From Neckera pumila (Eukaryota; Streptophyta; Bryopsida; Hypnales; Neckeraceae): a stretch of 64,000 nt of DNA. Below, piece after piece: positions 1 to 11,326 of the stretch. Below the pieces are notes generated by a model, which searched no databases, had not been told where the DNA came from, and saw only the letters and a list, made by a program, of their open reading frames with translations. Within the stretch, counting starts at the first letter, position 1, and each line of letters opens with the position of its first letter. A program made the position numbers and the translations under genes. The stretch is taken from positions 2,170,001 through 2,234,000 of the forward strand of contig OZ018415.1 of the NCBI GenBank assembly GCA_963969595.1, given 5' to 3'.

Positions 1-410
1 TTTTTTTTTCGAAAAATTGCAAAAATTGCATTCCAAAATGAATCCTACAAGTTATTTTTTTCAAGAAGATGCTCTAATTGCCCGAAAAACAAGATTGTCC
101 ATAACTTTCTCATAAAAAATCCATATGAGATGAATCAAAGCTTCCCAAATAGGCAAATGATATAATCTATAAGGGAAAAAAAATTTAAGAAAAAAATTTA
201 ATTTTTTGCAAATTTTTTTGCTGCCCCTCTCCCTTGTTTTGAGCTTATGTGGGCATAACTTTCGATTGAAAAAAAAATTATATTCCCATGAAGCTTATCA
301 ATTTTTCTATCTTCAAAAAAAGTTTCAAAAAATCACGACAAAAATTCAGCCCGTAGGTACCTGCCCAAAATCCCATTTGTCCTCCAAAGGGACAATGGTC
401 CTTTAGGGGT
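1..410 (+). repeat. dispersed repeat copy A (3' part, cut by window edge)
   Basis: This AT-rich stretch is one copy of a repeat seen several times in the window. It shares with 30,900-31,825 the phrases around 'ccaaaatgaatcctacaag', 'aagattgtccata', 'gagcttatntgggcataact' and 'cccaaaatnccatttgtcc'. It ends near 'tttaggggttaa'. The left part lies outside the window. No reverse transcriptase or transposase frame is visible, so the class is unknown. Confidence 0.7.
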
Positions 411-952
411 TAAACTTTTCTTCTAAGTTGCATTTTATAATACATCATCAAAATTTGAGGGATCTTGGACTATCCTCTCATCTCATCATTAAATTCTTCT
501 TCTAAATTACATTTTATAATACATTTTCAAAAAATATTGTGAATCTTGAACTATCCGTCTTTTATCTCTTAAAGGGATTAACAAAATAAAGTTTTCCAAA
601 GTCAAATTTCTATTTCCCCTAAAAATTTTGAAAATTTTCATAAAAATGAGTAGTTTACTGCACTTTGAAGTTTGAAAGAGTCCAAACAAATTTCTTAATA
701 TAGAATTAAAGGGTAACTTTGTTTATACTAAAGTACTAGTGATTAGGAGCCTACTTACACCAAGAGCTTCAAATTCGGTATTTAATGTGAAATTCTTTGC
801 TTCCTATTCAAACCATCCGGGTTGTTTCAAATCGTCAAATTGTTCTATAATTTTTATGATTTATAGAAGACTGATTTCATCACAAAGAGAAAGATTTTAA
901 AGTTTTAGAAGACATGGTCTAAAGGTCTGTCCTTGCAAATGAACTATACCAA

Positions 953-1187
953 ATAGTGAAATTAGGTTGTCTCCCTCTCTCTCCACCTCTCTCTCCCCCT
1001 CTCCCTCTCTCTCTCTCTCTTCATTGCTATTGTACAATGATGCATTCAATCTTGAGCCATGTGTATGGCATATATTAGTGCACCAGCTCAAGGCCCGGTT
1101 TAAAGAATTGCATGTGCCTCCACGTGGACAAGTGTTGAGACATTTGAAGTAAAGGAATCTAATTGGTAGGGCAACCTAATTTCACTA
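953..1187. mobile_element. foldback element with CT microsatellite
   Basis: The ends form an inverted repeat: 'aaatagtgaaattaggttg' at about 954-972 and its reverse complement at about 1,168-1,186. Between them lies a CT-rich run. The size and structure fit a short non-autonomous element, but target duplications are not clear. Confidence 0.45.
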
Positions 1188-1570
1188 TTTTGTGTAGGAC
1201 CGAATCAGCATATATCAGATTCATTTTTTCTGAAAAGTTCAGAATTTTTTCAAGTGCAAATTTTTTTTCTTCACCAATCATCACTGCGCAATAACAATAT
1301 ACAATTTCCAGTACAGAAGTAGACTAAAAGTTTCAGATAATTCCCAAGTAATTGGGAATCCATGTGTCAACACGTCACACAACCACACTTATCAGGATTC
1401 AGAGCCTGGCTGCTTTAACCAAGAAAGGCTTATTTGTCTGTTCTACAAGGCTGCTCTGAAAGCGGCAAAGCCTATGCTCTAAAAGAGATAATGACAGAGG
1501 TACATTTTGCTTACTATAATGTACCAGGAGGTGGTTAGTTGCTTTTAGTGACCAATGCGTTTCCAACTTC

Positions 1571-2213
1571 AAAAATTCGTAAGGTCGGACCACCTACACC
1601 TAATCACTTAACCCTTAAATGCCGAAGGGGGGACCCTCGAAATCTTCTTTTTCTATTACCGTGTGAATCATTGACTTCTAGAATTGCAAAAGTAGTCATT
1701 GGAAGTCAAACTACTGTAGAAGATCTTCCCTTTCCAAAACAAATTTAGAAGATGAATAGTTGCACTTCTGTCCTATACAATTTGATTCCTTGTCATCCAT
1801 CGGACACAAAACGTCCGCCTCGACATTCAAGGGTTAAGCTCCTGCGGCGTAGAGTTGAATGCGATGGAGATTTTTCCCGTGTAGGGAGATAGAAAATACT
1901 GAGTTTGCAAAGTTTTCAGGATTTTTAAGGCAAAATTGAAATTTCTGTGAATTTTGGGAGCCAAAAAGTGTTCAGAACCAATTCCCAATCTGTAGTGTCT
2001 TCTATTTCTGATTACTCAAGAACTAGCTTCCTACTATCTACTTTCTTGTTACTTTCTACATACTTTAGAACATGTATCATAATCTTACTAGTTCCAACCT
2101 TAAAAACGAGTAAAAAACACATTACAAGCCTTGATTGGAAATAGGTGCACTACCGGTTGGGAATTGGTCCCTGATCAGAAATGGGTGGTCCGACCTTAAC
2201 TAATTTTTCTTCC
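1571..2213. mobile_element. foldback (MITE-like) element, about 640 bp
   Basis: The left end near 1,571-1,597 reads 'taaggtcggaccacc' and the right end near 2,186-2,213 has the reverse complement 'ggtggtccgacctta', both flanked by matching A/T-rich bases. A second inner inverted repeat pairs 'accaattcccaatc' near 1,978 with 'gggaattggt' near 2,160. No coding frame is inside. The long inverted arms suggest a non-autonomous DNA element of unknown superfamily. Confidence 0.5.
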
Positions 2214-2912
2214 TACAAAAATTTGCTGAAAATTATTTCGAGGAAACTCTTACATGGTCGCTTTAAGAGCTGGCTACCTTAGTGATTGTGCAACACACGC
2301 TTCTGTCTGCAATGACCACCAAGCAAGTGTTTTACACCCACGTATCTAAAATAGACTCGTAACGGAAACAAAGGTTTGTTATACTTGCATCAGGTCTGAA
2401 AAAACTCTACTGTAGGAATTCCATATCCATGAATTCACGTTTTGAGAAGATTATTCAGGAACTTCACGGATTTTTTCACTTAGAAAAAGGTTTGTATATT
2501 GGAATGCAGACGTGACAAACAAGGTTCATTATTTAAATGCCCGAATCAGCATTTACTCTGTTCGTGACCACTTCCTCTCCGGGGATAAACTACTCTGATT
2601 TTCTTATTATTTAATGATACCCATTAGTTTCACCACACGAAGTCACGAAATAATCCAGACACACAGTCAGAAACTTGGACAACTAATGCTTTCAAATAAC
2701 GAGAACAATTGTTCTTTCACGTTGTTCTGTCGCAAGCCCTTCACCGAATTCGGCTTAGACAAGCGAGTACATTCAATATACTACATACCTTCAACGTTGC
2801 AAGAACCTATGCAAGGCAAGTATCATACCAACACGAATACACTATACAATACATCATAAAGCTCGCATTCCGATTGTCCGAAGCAAAAATGAAAAGTTCA
2901 CAACTCTCATTT

Positions 2913-5349
2913 TCACAGCGTGGGTGGAGTGGTGGTCGTCGTGGTGGTCGTGGGAGCGTCGTGATGCTCAGGCGCCTTCGCTCCATACCCAAACAAACCT
3001 CCAAGCTTTCCCAAAAGGCTAGGCGACACGGGCTCACCCGTATGCACATCAGTGGCCGTTTCAGGCGTGGTGGTCTTCGCAGACTGCGTGACGCTCGCGG
3101 CCGTTTCCTGCGCCCTCGCGGGCAAGGCTCCCAGCGCCTCCGTGATCTTCTCGCTCAAGGCTTTGTCCTCGTGCTTGGGCGTCGCAGTATCCACGGCGGT
3201 GCTCTTCGCCTGGGTGGTGTAGTCCTGAGCAGTCGACGTCGCGTTCGCAGCATGAGCTTTCGTGGTGTCAACTGCGGAAGCGAGATTCTGCTTCGCAGTT
3301 TCAACAGGTGAAGATCCCTGCGTGTTGTCAAAACCTGTAGACTGCTTCGCCTTCTCCACCAGGGACGGACCTTGTGACGGCTTGTCCAAGCCGAGAGCAT
3401 GTGTGGCCGAATCTTTCGCGGTTTGGGCCGTGCCGACAGCTTTCTCTGTGTACGTCTGAGAGTCGCCCGTGGCGTTGTTCACATCTGCAGCTTTCGCTCC
3501 CACCGCGTCCTTGGCCTCGTAGGCCTTGGATCCAGCAGCATCCTTCGTTTCGTACGCCTTGGATTGAGTTGTGTCTGCGGCCTCGGAGGCTTTCGATCTG
3601 GCTTGCTCATTCACTGGGGCGTCCGCGGGGACGGAGTCGAAGCCCAACGTTTGCTTGGCCTTCTCAACCAGAGATGGTCCCTCAGCTGCCGTACCGAGGC
3701 CTAAAGCGCCCGCGGCAGATTCCTTCGCACCCTGGGTAGCGTTGGCCGCTTTCTGCGTGTACGTCTCGGAGTCATCCGTGGCGGTATTCACGTCAGCTGC
3801 CTTCGATTGAAAAGCGTCTTTCGCCTCATATGCCTTCGACCCCGCCGCATCCGTGGTCTCAGCTGCCTTTGACTGAGCAGCGTCGGTGGTCTCAGCTGCT
3901 TTGTCAGTAGCACTGGGCTCACTTCCGGACAATCCAAAAATGTTCTTCGTCTGCTCTGCTACTGAGTCCTTCGCACCGGTCGCATGATCATACCCCCTGT
4001 CACCAACCTCTCCCGCCTTGGAACCGAAATCACTCGTCGCGTCGGAGGCTTTCTCAGAGACGGGCTTCTCCTCGTCGTGCTTCTTGTGGGCGCCATAACC
4101 GACCGCGCCAGCGGCGGCTGCAGCGCCACCGTAGAGGGCATCTTTGACTCCTTCAGTCGCGCCTGAGGCCTTCTCAGTTACAGATGGCTCTTCCGATGAC
4201 TCCTGGGATGACTTAAATGATGGCACCTTGTTCGACTCCTGCCATGGCTCCTGGGATGACTTAAATGGTGGTAGCTTGTCCGACTCATGCGCTGGCTCCT
4301 GGGAGGACTTAAATGATGGTACCTTGTTCGACTCCTGCGATGGCTCCTGATACGAGTCTTGGAATGACTCTTGAGGTGGTGCAGACTCACTATACTTGGG
4401 CTCATCGAAGGACTTGTGCACCGGCTCTCCGTAGGACCTTCCCTGCGGTGTGCTTGTGGGCTCGTTGATGCTGAGCCCGCTTATGTCGGGAGTTCCCGAG
4501 TGTTCCTTCGAACCAGAAAAACGGGAGGGCTCACTCCCGAAGTCACGAGGAGTGGATGTGACCGGGGACGACGAAGTTGGCGATGATGCCTCCTGTAAAA
4601 CGAGATTGCAATTTCTATTAGACCAAAATATAAAAGGGAGGTGGATGCAATTTCGTTTGCTCACAGGAAAGAGAAGGAAGAGGTGTTCGGAGAGAGTATC
4701 TTACATCGCTGCCAGTGTCATCTTCCTCCTCGCCATCATGTTCCACGGGAGATCCATCTTCGGGGTTCTTCTTCACTTTGTGCTTGATTCTGGATCCAGC
4801 CTTTTTCGTCTTGTCCTTCAACTTTCCGAACAGGGATGGCTTCTTGGCGCTGCCATCGGGGGTCACTACGTAACCCGCATCCCCTGCAACCGAAACAAAT
4901 TCCATCCATTCAGTACCCAAGTTTCTCACATCGGCTTCAAACAATTAAAACAACAGATCTGACAACAACAACGACAACACCATATGCCTCACTACAACAC
5001 ATGACAGAAATCATTCAAACTATTGAAGCTTCAAGTCAAGAAACCCAAAACATAAACGTCGCCATTTCCCAAAACAGATCCCACTAGTTGACACATAGTA
5101 CTGCAGATCCCAATTCATTTGACCCAAAACAGAGCAAAACAGATAAAAAATTCTGCACACGACTGACACCCTCGCGACGGAACCCAGCCTGATCTAAAGC
5201 AATTGCAGGAACCCATGGCCAAGATCTCCGCAACAACTGGAACTCAAAGCCAAGAGATCCAAAACACTGTCAAAAAAAACAGAATATTCTCTCCGAGAGA
5301 AGCTCTCGTGATACTAGCACCGAGGCAGACCTGAAGCTTGATCAGACAT
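2913..5349 (-). CDS. LTI65/RD29-like (low-temperature-induced 65 kDa-type) stress protein
   Basis: Three exons on the minus strand, 5349-5331, 4883-4705 and 4592-2913, join in phase to a 625-residue protein starting MSDQASGDAGYVV. Both introns are GT-AG. Exon 2 encodes a lysine-rich stretch (LFGKLKDKTKKAG, then KHKVKK) followed by an acidic run, the hallmark of the LTI65/RD29B/CAP160 family, whose members are hydrophilic, ABA- and cold-induced and of unknown biochemical role. Exon 3 is repetitive: three 16-residue units at about 4190-4345 (KVPSFKSSQE type), then many SKAxExxDA units, and a module of about 103 residues present twice (each with GPSLVEKAKQ and GFD). The tail is Thr-rich, ending TPPTL. 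No membrane segment is seen. The tiny first exon is inferred from an ATG with a matching-phase donor; the rest is firm. A generic LEA-like protein is the alternative. Confidence 0.8.
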
Positions 5350-5725
5350 GGTGCAGAGTGCGTGATGAGCGCGGATTCTTCACAAAAGTTTGGTGCAGCA
5401 ACAGATCACAACTGGGGTACTGAACGAGAAAATTAGAAATGCAAGGGAAGGCGAAGACACCACTAAGCTTTACTAAAAGCTTGAGAGCTCAAGATTGCAA
5501 GGGGAGAGGGGCTGTGGATTCTTGGGATGGGGTGGGAGTGCTATAAGGCGGTGCCCAGTGGCAGCGAGCACGGCCATGGGGTGGCGTGCCAGGCGGATGG
5601 GGACACGTGGAGTCTTTTCGTGGGCGCGTCAGAGAATGAGGTGGCAGAGAGACGCGTGGCCGGTGCTGCGACTCAGTCTGGTGAGGCCACTCTGGGCACC
5701 TGACACCGACCTCTGGTCGGCCCAG
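5350..5725 (-). promoter_or_regulatory. ABA/cold-type promoter of the LTI65-like gene
   Basis: This GC-rich stretch lies just upstream of the minus-strand start codon at 5349. It contains ACACGTGG (G-box/ABRE core, CACGTG at 5604-5609), GACGCGTGGC at 5651-5660 resembling coupling element CE3, ACCGAC at 5705-5710 and GTCGGC at 5716-5721 (reverse complement GCCGAC), both matching the DRE/CRT core RCCGAC. In RD29-type genes these sites are bound by bZIP (ABF/AREB) and DREB/CBF factors. Spacing of roughly 255 to 370 bp from the ATG is plausible. The transcription start is not defined. Confidence 0.6.
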
Positions 5726-5984
5726 GATGAAGAAGGGGATGATCGGGTTTCTCGTCGGTGGCGGGGGTGGACGGACGGACGGACGGCAACGAACGAAAGG
5801 ACGGGAGGGATCATGGGCTTTCTCATCGACGGACGGTGGCGATGCGGAGATACGGTTTGTTCTTTATTGGGCTGGAGCCAGAGCTTTTACTTTACTACTT
5901 GCATGCATTTAGGTTTCAGCTCTGGAGCCCCAGCCAGCCTTTCACTGACTGGGCTCCGGTGCATGAATCTACTGAAGGAAGGAG

Positions 5985-6115
5985 TCTACGGAAATAAGGA
6001 ATCTACTCAAATAAAAAAAAAGCAACTAGAGTAAGGAATCTATGGAAATAAGGAATCTACTCAAATAAAAAAAAATCAACTAGAGTAAGGAATCTATGGA
6101 AATAAGGACTATTGG
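5985..6115. repeat. tandem duplication, period about 54 bp
   Basis: A unit running 'ggaaataaggaatctactc' through 'caactagagtaaggaatcta' occurs twice (starts of 'atctactcaa' at 6001 and 6055) and a third, shorter part follows. It lies upstream of the LTI65-like promoter and has no coding content. Confidence 0.85.
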
Positions 6116-9100
6116 AATAAAGAATCTACAATAAAGAATCTATTCAAAGAAAGTAAAAACCATCCAAATAAAGTATTATTGGTTTTCTTTTGTTGGATCT
6201 TGTACATAGTCAAGGAGATTTTTTGAATCTCTTGAATGAACCCAAATTTTTTTGATTTGTGGATCCAAAATCGGCCCCAAACTCTTATGAATGATGATAG
6301 CACAATTTTGGCAAGTTGATTTTAGGTATACAAGTCTCAAAAATTGTAGCTTCCTTGCTCCTTAGTCATAAAATGAACTAAAAGGGTGTCCAAATTTTTG
6401 GAAAAATACTGATCTAGTTTGCCCAAAACATAGAGAAAGAGAGAAAGAGAAAGATTGCCTAATTTGTAGAAATTCAACTTACTTTATACAAATTTGCATT
6501 TTTTTGGGCAGTAAATGTAAATATACATTACAAAGATTTGTTGGCTCACAATTTTGATTGTCCTAATGTAATTTCTGACAAACAAAATATATTTTTTACA
6601 TGCAAAAAAAAATATTGTAAAATGTAAAGAATTTAGGATTTGGAAGTCAAAACAAGGGTTTAGGGGTTTTACCTTGGTTGAAAGTAGCAACAACAATCCA
6701 AAAATTGTAAGAACAACTTGGATGAATGACTAACTTATTTTAATTATATGTATGGCTTTTAATCAGTTTTTGTACATTAATTTTTAGGCTATCTAATTAT
6801 TTTTTGCATTTTAACTAATTATTAGGCAAATAACTACCCAAGTTGCTAGGAAGCTATGGTAGGTGTAATTATCATAGTTGACTTTAAACTTTAAAGTTAT
6901 CTAAACTTCTTTGAACTAGCTGTCCAATTCAAGAGCCATATAATGGTCCCTATTATCACGCATGGCAAACGCCAATTTGCCTCTTAATGCTCGACCATCT
7001 ACATAGTGCTTAAATGAGAGGGCTAACAATTTTGTCACTTAGTTTACATTCTCAATCACTCTTATGTGAAGCTTATCTAACTTGAGCAATATTGATGTAG
7101 AAAAGACTCTATGTAGCAAGGTGAACTTGGTAGCATAATTAGTGCATTGTCTTTATTAGAGTTGAGGAGCTCCATCATCTAAATATAAGCCCTTATGTTT
7201 CCATTGTTGTATTCACAACTAACTAATATATGACTGTAGTGATTTATTATATTTGAGCGTGTGTTACTAATTTATTAAAGTTAAGCTATTTTGGATTAGT
7301 ATATAGTGAGATATAACTATATTGTATCAATTTTCATAATAATAGAATTTTGTAGGGACAATAATTATATAGATGATACTAATGTCCCTTCTTTAATAAG
7401 ACAAATCAATATACTTTTATTTTATTGATGAGAAAATATATTGATCCATGGGTTACCTAAGCAATGCTTACATACTTCAAATAACTATATTTATTTGAAG
7501 AGATTTTGATACCTTCTACTGATATTTTCCTTTGAATTAGCCACATAAGGTTGTTGGAACAAAAAGTGGCTTACAAATTATTTTTGAATAAACATTTAAA
7601 ATTTAAAAAAATATAAAATTTTCAAATCTGATGTGGCATGTTTTGGAAACTTTAATAAATTAGATTGAGTATATGATTTTGTTATTCTTTAATTATTTTA
7701 AAACATTTTTTAATTATTTTAATTATGTTTTTATTTTTTAATATTTTTTTAATATTTTTTAATATTCTTTATTTTTTAGTATTTTTTAACAATTTTTACT
7801 TATGGATACTATTTATTATTGATGATGAATAGTGCCAACTATTCCTTAAAGGGGCGGCGAGTTCTATTTAGGGGAACTCTTTCAAAAGGTTTTAAGGGCT
7901 CCATTTTTTCCTAATGCTCTATGTATAATATAAGCATTCTTTTAGAAGATGAATTGTATTTTGTTCAAAAATGTCATAAATGTAAGAAGGATATTTATCA
8001 CCTAATTTGACGCAATTATAAATCTACTTCCAAAACTCATGGCAATTTGTCAAGTTGTCTAAATGTAAGCATCAAACAATCTTTATTTAGAGACAAAAGT
8101 CTCATAAGAACTATTCTAGCAACAGTGAAGAGACTTATATAGTCATCTATTGACAAATTAAGTATGTTTGTAGGTAATAAAAAAAATGAGTGGAGTACAA
8201 AGAAAAAAATATAGCTAGTAATAAAGAACAAAAGCAAGATGAAGCAACTTATTGAAAGACAGGGTTTGCTAATGAGAATACAAAGGAATATTCCTTCCAA
8301 ATGTACATGGATACAAGCATAAGCATTATAGACACTAAGTATGTTTGTGGGGCGTTGCACAAAACTTATGATTTCTTTATTTTTATCGCCACTAGAATCT
8401 TCATTGTTTAAAATTTGTCTTCTTCGTCTTCTTGTACATAACAAAAGCATATGTCAATTTCTAAAATTTGTCTTCTTGTCAATTTCATTACTTAACCCCT
8501 ACAGATTTTTGACTATGTATTTATCCAAAACGCTCCAAAACTGCCATTTCTAATACAAGTATCAAATTTTAGAAAAAAACATTTTTGGACACATGTAACC
8601 GTAAGATCTTTTAGTGCGTTGGTTTGAGAAGATGTAGAAAAATTTTTGAATTTTCCACTGTGCAAATTGCAAGATATTAGTGCTTGAATTGAGAAAAATC
8701 CTTTTTTGGTCCTTGCAAAAAACCAAGCAGTTGCACTTCACAAGGTCACATTTGTATGTAAAAATGTCCAATATGGTGGTTACTCTTTAAGTTCATTTTT
8801 GAAGTCAAGTTGGCTATATGGTTGAAAATTTCAGATCATTTAGGATTGTACAACATATAGGGAAAAAATAGTAAGTAGAAAGAAGTAGAGAATGATTCAA
8901 AACTATTAAGATTTTAATTATAGAATTGAAAAATGCCAATTCCAATGGTTGTAATGTTGTAATAAACAATCTATACCCAATGTTTTTATTTTTTTCCAAA
9001 ATGTTGAAAATTGAGTTAAATAAAGGACTTCAAAGTTTATTTTAGAGTAGAGACTCCATAACTATCCGCAAACTAAAACTCCTTATAATTTTCATCTCAT

Positions 9101-10034
9101 TAATCAAAATGAATGATTCAAAGTTTAGAACAAAGGCAATACGCTGTTGTTTTTAAATTTCTGAAGATATACTAAAAATGCATTAGTTTTTTAGGAATGT
9201 AATTTTTATTCTAATCAGTGCTTGGAAACAAAAGTTATGCAACCAAATCTAAAAATAATCAAGTTCAAGCAATATAAAAAAATCACAAAACTTTGAAATT
9301 CAAATTTGTTTTTCTGATAGAATATATGTTTTCTATTTGGAAACCTTTACTTCATTCTATTTGGATAAGTGACAAAAAAGTTATAGAACATTTTGTTTGG
9401 TAGACATTTAGAGCATCTTTATGAAAAAAAATAAAACGTATTGACTTTGTTCTAAACTCAATTTTCACAATTTAAAACAAAAATTCACAAGGCTTAGTTT
9501 TCTTTCTAGATAAATCTCACTACATTAGAATTTGCATATTTTTAATTCCATCTTAGAACTATTAACTATTTATTTTTTCTTTCCATCTCTAATTAACCTA
9601 CTTCTACTAAATAGAAAATTAAAGGATGAAAATAAATTTTTTTTTTTTTTTTTTTTCTGTTAAAGACCAGTAGATTGTCAAAATCACAGAAGGAGAGAAT
9701 CAGGTCATGGGTGACTCCCCAGAGTCCTTCAAAACAAAACATGAACGACAGCTTTGTAACCGAAACAATGGCACTGATGCAAAACCAGGAAGAGCAGAAT
9801 GGAGAAGAAAATTTCAGAAAAAGTACACATAGATAATTGAATCATGCTCACTTTCTGTATCTAAAATAAATGGATAGATTCGTCTATCAAACTAAGTGGA
9901 GTTGAAACAGAAAAAGAAACGAATTGAAGACAAACGCAATACACAAAAACACAAGCAATGAACTCGTCGATGAGAAAAAACAGATGTGAATCTTGGCTCA
10001 GAATGCTACTATGAAGATGGCCACACCGCCACAC
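6116..10034. other. AT-rich intergenic region, no gene seen
   Basis: Very AT-rich sequence without a frame that I recognise on either strand. It contains a diverged minus-oriented copy of the dispersed repeat (about 9,130-9,640), a 'gatgtggca' motif near 7,628 and a foldback-type end 'cctaatg' near 7,916 related to the family described elsewhere. A poly-T run at about 9,638-9,657 marks the border to the more GC-rich flank of the truncated kinase gene. I looked here for the missing exons of that kinase and found none. Confidence 0.5.
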
Positions 10035-11326
10035 CTGATCCATGTTCGGTAAGAATCAATGTCTGACTGACGATCAATTCCAGCAACGGCCAGACACACC
10101 GATAGCACAGTGGATCGAGGTACTTGATCCTCTTTCAATGTGCTAGCCATTGATTCCTCGATGGCTTGCCTTGCAGCTTCCACTGAGGACAAAACAGTCC
10201 CCTAAACTTCGTGAAATTCTAGCAGTTACCTATAACTTTGCCGTAAATCTGCTGAAAAGCGACTACAAAGTGTTTGAAAAAACAATATGATCATTGACTA
10301 ACCCTATACTCATCCTATGCTGTAACCAGGTATGTGCACATTGCGTAATTGTAATAGTGTTTTCTGCAGCTCGAGATAGCCTACTTTTACCACCATGAGC
10401 ATTCAGTTTCTTTTTCCATTAAGATACTCGTGAAGACTTATGAAGAGGCGTTGCCAAAAATAAAATAAAATACAAGATCTCAGGAACAGTGCATTCTTAT
10501 CACATTACGCTCATTCCAATGCGAGTGTAGTCAACGATGATTACTTCGGGAGTAAAAGCATATATCGAACAGTTGCAAAAGTTGCACAAGAGGATGGAAA
10601 TCTAACTTGCATGAGCATTATCTCTGGACCAAGGCCGTTGAAAAATATTCAGGTACGTATAATGGCTCTATCACAGAGTCTAACTAGGAGTACTGTATGT
10701 ATCTCATTATGTCTGTCAATGCCGAACTGCGAGGCCGCATTTAGGCCAGAATTTCTAAATGCGGCTTGAAGAAAAATAATAAAAGAACGACTTGACTCCA
10801 ATTGTGCTCCAATTGGATATCTAAATGCTATTGAGCTCAGGAGGATGGAAACCTGACTTGCATACGCACTATCTCTGGATCAAGGCGTCGAGGAGATTTC
10901 AGGTAAGTAACGGTAAGATCATCGAATGGACAAGAAGGCAGAGTCACCTAACTACACAACGGTGCGTGTTGCATATACAGTATGTCAAATAGGTCTGCCA
11001 ATGCCAAATTGCGAGGTCGCCTATTGGCCCGAATTTTTAAATGAGAAAGCAAAAAAGCTCAAAAAAGAACGAATTCACTTCACTTTTGCTCCAAAGCGAT
11101 AGCTATCAAAACGCTATTGCACATACAAAAGACAGAGAGAGCGCATACCGCCAACGCTGTTGTAATTAGAGCATCCAGTCGCGACTCGGGACAGAGGCGA
11201 CAAATCATCGCCCGAATTTGGAAGAGGCGTCCCGACGCATATCCACACAGTTTTAGTACCACCTCCATCCACACCGATCACCACCTTCGGGTGGTCGATC
11301 GGCCGTCCAGTATAATTGGCACTCAA
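10035..11326 (-). pseudogene. NAGK: N-acetyl-D-glucosamine kinase, 5' part only (truncated)
   Basis: Exon 1 (11326-11149) encodes MSANYTGRP then VVIGVDGGGTKTVWIC, the phosphate-binding start of NAGK/BadF-type sugar kinases, and ends CSNYNSVG, matching the family's CSNxNSVG. Exon 2 (10182-10035) joins in phase (GTG codon split 1+2) and gives VEAARQAIEESM through SVCLAVAGIDR to YRTWIR, matching the next family segment. The splice donor after TGG ATC AG is intact. The following family blocks (VQNDA, LIAGTGT, GDWGSG) should come next but are not found in the 9.6-10.0 kb flank or farther left before the LTI65-like gene. About 107 of an expected 340-odd residues are present. Either the gene has lost its 3' part, or very distant small exons were missed. 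Confidence 0.7.
10590..11093. repeat. tandem duplication inside the kinase intron, period 251 bp
   Basis: Two diverged copies of about 251 bp lie side by side: 'aggatggaaa' followed by 'cattatctctgga' at 10,590 and the same order at 10,841, each ending with 'tgcgaggncgc' and 'gctcca'. The repeat fills most of intron 1 of the NAGK fragment, and its right edge runs up to the exon 1 donor. Confidence 0.75.

Larger units (their letters stand above)
411..2912. other. intergenic, AT-rich, no gene seen
   Basis: No open frame here resembles a protein I know, and the short frames present lack coding-like composition. The stretch holds a CT microsatellite near 975-1020 and two foldback elements listed separately. 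The right end (about 2,600-2,912) lies downstream of the LTI65-like gene on the minus strand and probably includes its 3' UTR. Confidence 0.6.

Noticed and set aside
3262..4350. Several plus-strand frames of 60 to 121 codons
   Set aside because: They mirror exon 3 of the LTI65-like gene and inherit its repeats.
5495..6034. 179-codon plus-strand frame upstream of the LTI65-like gene
   Set aside because: It overlaps the promoter of the opposite gene, several alternative frames are equally open because the DNA is GC-rich, and the product has no recognisable family.
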